A stretch of DNA of 64,000 nucleotides from NCBI GenBank assembly GCA_029224185.1, contig CM055191.1:16505260-16569259 (forward strand). Direction: 5' to 3'. The stretch's first letter is position 1. Every line of letters starts with the position of its first letter. The position numbers and the translations under genes were made by a program. Below the pieces are notes generated by a model that saw only the letters and a list, made by a program, of their open reading frames with translations, was not told where the DNA came from and did not search any database. Origin of the DNA: Karalla daura. Lineage: Eukaryota > Chordata > Actinopteri > Chaetodontiformes > Leiognathidae. This document shows positions 59,591 through 64,000 of this stretch, piece by piece.

Positions 59591-60325
59591 TAGAATTAAT
59601 TAATTTCTTTTAATTTGTGTATTATTTCATAGTGACCATAACATGGACGTCACAGACCAGTTAAAGAAAATTCAGCAACCCCCTTCTTAACCCCTTTTTT
59701 AACCCCTTTTATCCTAAAGCCTTGTTGCCATTCATAGTTTTAGTGTGTAGATAGGCATAAGAAATGAGGCCTAGCTTCATTGCTGTAGAACAAATGCAAT
59801 CAGCGCACTAGCAGCTCACTATTAAAACCCTGCTCTCCAGTCTCCACTTTGCTTCAGATAGTTTCACCTACAAGACAACTGGTGGATTCTTCAAGGGTTC
59901 ATAAGTGCTCGCCAGTGGGGCCAAATTGATCATCACACTCCATTGCTTATTTTCTCACTTCCTGCTGGCAGCAGCTTCCACCATCTTCACCACCGCCATC
60001 ATGTGTCCACCAGAAGGTGTAAGTGCGTGCTCATGTCATAAATAGCTACTGCATAGTTTCCGCAAGTCCAATTAGGTTAATCTTACCCGGTAAGCCCAGT
60101 GAGAACTCAAATCTAAGCCCATATGCACCTATACACATCTGGATGATCAAAAGAACCATTAAGCAGCCCATTCCTTGGGAAAGACAAGGAAGATGCAGGT
60201 GGAAGTGTGTGTGTCAGTGATAGTTGTCGTAGTGGGTTTGTTGTATTTTTTTTTTGTTTCTCAGTTCACTCGCTGCTGCCTCAAGGCTCTTCCACAAACT
60301 ACCTGAAACTCGAGGTACAGTAGTG

Positions 60326-60327
<2 letters not shown>
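59591..60327. other. Intergenic, no gene seen
   Basis: Unique sequence with a short direct repeat of TTAACCCCTTTT units near 59687-59710. No coding signal. Confidence 0.5.
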
Positions 60328-60380
<53 letters not shown>

Positions 60381-60389
60381 ATGTGTGTG
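60328..60389. repeat. (GT)n microsatellite
   Basis: About 30 GT units with small interruptions. Confidence 0.97.
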
Positions 60390-62135
60390 AGAAAGAGTTC
60401 CATCCATTCCACTGACATGCCATTGCAGTCCTGAAGCAGAGAATGCTGCTCATTTCTGAGCAACTTTTAAACATTATTTGATATATTTAGTGACCTTTTA
60501 AATCCTTCAAATTTGAAAGAGTGGTTGATATGATGATATAACAATATGTTTTTTTTTTTTCTAAACTCCAAAGTGATATTTGATTTATTTTTTACTTCCT
60601 TGGTTTTTAAATGCATTTTAATTGCTGTTTTGCCATTGGTAAATTGATGGTGTAGTTCTGCATGGCTGCTGCTATTGATTTGTGATGTCAGACATCTGAT
60701 TCTCAAAGAAGTCAGCTAGAATTGTTTTTTCTCTTTGTTTGGCAATAGCGGATTCCAACATTTTCATTTTTCATTAACAGAGCTGAGAAGTGTCATCAGA
60801 TTGTAGTCACTGACACGGTATTATGATGGTGATCCCGGTGATGTTTTTCCCCAGTCAATAATAATCTTTGAGCATTTATATTTAAGTTGTGATCTCCTGT
60901 GAGAAGTCCACATTTCACTCAAAGCATCACAGAGGATAATAAAATACAAGGTTCTGCTAAACAAGATTTACATGATTATAATTTCAGTTTGCCATGTGAT
61001 TCCTTTCAGCTAAATATGTGGCTTTAGTAGTTTTTTTTTTCAGCAGTTTATTTTGGCAGAATGGCTTCAGATCACACGCAGTATGTGTGAAGTCTGCTCT
61101 GAGTTTTGGACAGTACTAAGGGTTGAGTGAGCACTGAGACAGAGAACTTGCCTCAATCAAGTTCGGTTCAGTGACCATGCTGATGCTGACCTCAAACTCC
61201 CCAACGTGGGTTGTCATCAGGTGAAAGAAGAAGTCAGTTTATTGACTTCTTCAAAATAGACTTGGCCTGCCTTTGTGTCTCTTAATCTCTCAGTCCATCA
61301 GTCTTTAACATTCTCTTCCCTCGCTCTCTCACAAAATGTACATTGAACCCCATCTATGAGTTTTCTAATCGTGAAGTCAGATACAAATATTGGATGTATT
61401 CTGTTCTATTCTCCTCTCTTTGTGGATAATGTTCTGGAGGATCTCTTATGGTCCACTGTCTCATGTATTGTTTTTTGAGTCAACAACGTAGAAACCCAAG
61501 CTGACCTCAATAGTTGCAGACAGCTGCACAGGACAACTTGCTGTATGACATGAAGCCCCGAGCAGCTTCCAGGCTCTCCAATGGCAACCATGTTTCTCAA
61601 TCTGCTCGCACAGAAATAACTTTGAAACATTTGTGCACACACACGCATGCACACAATGCTTATCCAGCAAAACATTAGCCTATATCTATTGTCTAGTCTG
61701 GTCTTGGAGACCAAATGGAATATTGATCTCCAACGATCTTCTCAATGTATTTCTTATTTCTTCTCTTGAACAACGCAATGATTTTCCCCAAGTGTCTCCT
61801 GGCCCTAAAGCCCTAATGGTTTTTGCATGAGCTGGACAGTAGGCGGGGTTGCTTCAGGCACTCTGGATAAAAATGGTGACTTTTGCTGCTGTTGCTGCAG
61901 ATGTGTTAAATGTTTCCAGGTGGTAATAAGTGCATTTATTTGGTGGATTGTGCAACACAAGGAATCTTTTCCAGCTGAGGAGGCTCTTAGCTCTAAAGTG
62001 CTTGTCAGGCTTCCTTTGTCCGAAAATGGATAATTTGTGGTGGTGCCGAATGCCTTCACCAAAGAAAATGTGTAAGTTTAAGGGAAGATGTGGACACAAC
62101 CAAGTGTTAGTAGTAGCAGTACACTGTAATGTAAA
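60390..62135. other. Intergenic, no gene seen
   Basis: AT-rich unique sequence with T/A homopolymers. Frames of 60-104 codons on both strands have no domain. Confidence 0.5.
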
Positions 62136-62136
62136 A

Positions 62137-62178
62137 ATATAACATAACATAACATAACATAACATCACATAACATAAT
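62137..62178. repeat. Short pentanucleotide array (ATAAC)n
   Basis: About eight units of the same five-base motif, on the same strand, as the long array at 20153-20331. Confidence 0.95.
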
Positions 62179-63735
62179 GTATAGCTGTACCAGGAAAACA
62201 GAACAAATGAGCAAGTGAGGGGTCTAGAAATTTCATTAGAATTGCTATATTGTTAAACAGTCAGGTTTGGGGTTCCTTTATTGTTATAGAGTTCCTCAGC
62301 ATTACCGTGGACGAGGAACATGATTAGGAATTGTAGTAAATGCAAATGTAACTTAAAATAAAATTCCACAATTCCACGTTTACATTAATAAAGCAACTGT
62401 TAATATTTGTTAGAAAATTACAAGCAGAAAATACAATTGAAAGTGGAGATGGGTTTTATAATGGCTGTCTCTTAGTATCTTAGGAGTTTTAGAGTCCTGA
62501 GAAATGTAGATTTATAAATTTGACTTGTCCAGTTTCCACGTCCATGTCCAACTCTTTTAACAACAATGACATGGAGGTACAGTATGAGTACTTCCACAGA
62601 TGCTATCTTAAGGTGTTTTCTTTTTCAAAACATTCATGAGTCAATATAGGTCCTGTCCAGAACAAAGAAACTAACAACATTGCTCAGTTGCTGTTGTTTT
62701 TATGCTCCTTTCATGCATTCAAATAAACAAAAAAACACCAGTGAGAAAGCAGGAGATGACAAGTGAATGATAGTTTATTGGCTTGCACAGGTGTGACATT
62801 AACATCCATGTCACTTGACCTTCTGTGGCACCTTTTGAAGTCACTGGAGGAGTTACTGTGTGAATCCCATTACAAAGTTGGACATCCAGATGCATTATGG
62901 AAATCATGCAGCATTAATACCTTCATATAGCATGTCCATTATCCCTTATGTATTATCTTAAGCAGTGTGTGCAGCAGTCGCAGTAAAATAGGCAGCTAAA
63001 GTGGACGTTCTGGTTTTCAACAATACCATGATAATTCATATGTCTGAGATGAGTCTACCTCTCTGCCTCTCCGTCTCTGTCTCACTCTCATCGCTCTCGC
63101 TGCTCTTCCTCTTCAGCCTCTCTAAGTGGTTTAACATGTCAAAGTTCTCTTGGCTCATTCATAATTGATCACCACAACGGGAGCATCTTCGCTGCACTTA
63201 GTTAACTAGCTATCTGCAGGTGTTCCCTTAGCAACTGACCAGGGACTTGAAACACTGAAATACTGCGTGTAGATTCCCAAGCCCCAAAAATATGAACCCA
63301 ATGTGTCTTGTAAATCTTCGTGTTGGCCCCTTGTTCACTGGTTGTGTTTCTGGACTCAGGATGTATGTCTGCCCATTACACAGTCCAGGATATGGGTAAA
63401 AACAATCAAATGTCTTGTATCATAGGCATTTGCACCTGCTCCTCTGTGGTCATTTCTGTGATTTCAACATTGGTTGTAACAATGTTGAAATCAGTGTCTC
63501 CTTTTACACACTGATTGGTCTCGGACCTAGATCATGAGGTGTCGCTCTTTTTTATTATCTTTGAAATCAGTGTCTTGGACTGCAAGACTTAAAGTAAATA
63601 AATTCTTCAATCTAGCAATAAACAATATAAGTTGAATAGTTGCTACAGGCTTTGTTGTATTACCTTTTTCCTGCTGAGCTGCATCATAACTGATCAAAGA
63701 TAAGTCATGGAGGAGAATTTCAGGGGACAGTGTCA
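62179..63735. other. Intergenic, no gene seen
   Basis: AT-rich unique sequence. A 12-bp inverted repeat (GATTTCAACATTG / CAATGTTGAAATC) lies at about 63459-63494. No coding signal. Confidence 0.5.
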
Positions 63736-63739
63736 ACAA

Positions 63740-64000
63740 TGTGTATTTATATTCCCGAACGCGAAGTGTTGGGGATATTATGTTTTTGGCCCGACCGCTG
63801 CTGTGTCCCCCACCGCTGCCGCCGCCGCCGCTGCATGTTTTTCGTGTTAGCATGATAACTCGAACACCAGTTGGATTGGAATTTTGATATTTGGCAGACA
63901 GATTCATCACTCATAGGGGATTGTTCGGACTGTTCGTTTGGCCACAGGGGCAGCACTATGGTTTAAAAATTACATTTGTGCTTATATCTTGAGAACTATT
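63740..64000. repeat. Probable interspersed repeat fragment at the window edge
   Basis: Contains TGGATTGGAATTTTGATATT then TGGCAGACAG, CAGGGGCAGCACTATGG and CTTATATCTTGAGAACTATT, wording typical of a widespread fish repeat (GGGGCAGCACTA...ATATCTYGARAACTATT). A CCG triplet run is at 63808-63830. Truncated by the window end. Confidence 0.5.

Overview
The window is vertebrate genomic DNA, almost certainly from a teleost fish. It holds two split genes with clean GT/AG introns: a short Hes5/Her-type bHLH repressor ending in WRPW, and a complete irx4-type Iroquois homeobox gene. They sit in about 64 kb of mostly non-coding sequence. That sequence is rich in microsatellites, carries a decayed Rex3-like LINE remnant, and has a dozen copies of a short interspersed repeat typical of fish genomes.

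Layout. At 1-1238 is an upstream region with three good RBPJ (CSL) sites, an E-box, a CCAAT box and a TATA box. The her gene follows at 1239-1747 (+, two exons), with a 3' UTR of about 1.25 kb that contains an imperfect 260-bp tandem duplication and ends near an AATAAA at 2987. From about 3.0 to 48.0 kb I see no convincing protein-coding gene: the open frames there are short, lack recognisable domains, and many are translations of CA/GT/GA/CT repeats. This gene desert alternates between simple repeats, degenerate interspersed repeats, and stretches of repeat-free sequence rich in homeodomain-like sites. The latter are candidate conserved regulatory elements, as is usual around Iroquois genes, but I could not test conservation. 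irx4 lies on the minus strand at 48699-54095 (five coding exons, 469 codons), with a probable 3' UTR down to about 48.0 kb. Upstream of irx4 (54.1-57.5 kb) are a TATA-like box, a perfect palindromic CRE, a 180-bp TATC array and further candidate elements. From 57.6 to 64 kb the sequence is mainly transposon remnants, another interspersed repeat, microsatellites and unassigned DNA.

How the genes relate. Her/Hes proteins are Notch-responsive repressors and Irx4 is a patterning transcription factor (heart ventricle, retina and neural tissue in vertebrates). The sequence shows no direct link between them beyond sharing one sparse regulatory neighbourhood. No CRISPR array, operon, rRNA, tRNA gene or previously unknown system is visible. 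The most unusual items are the her gene (one intron, apparently no Orange domain), its duplicated 3' UTR, a tail-to-tail pair of interspersed repeats, and several candidate enhancers.
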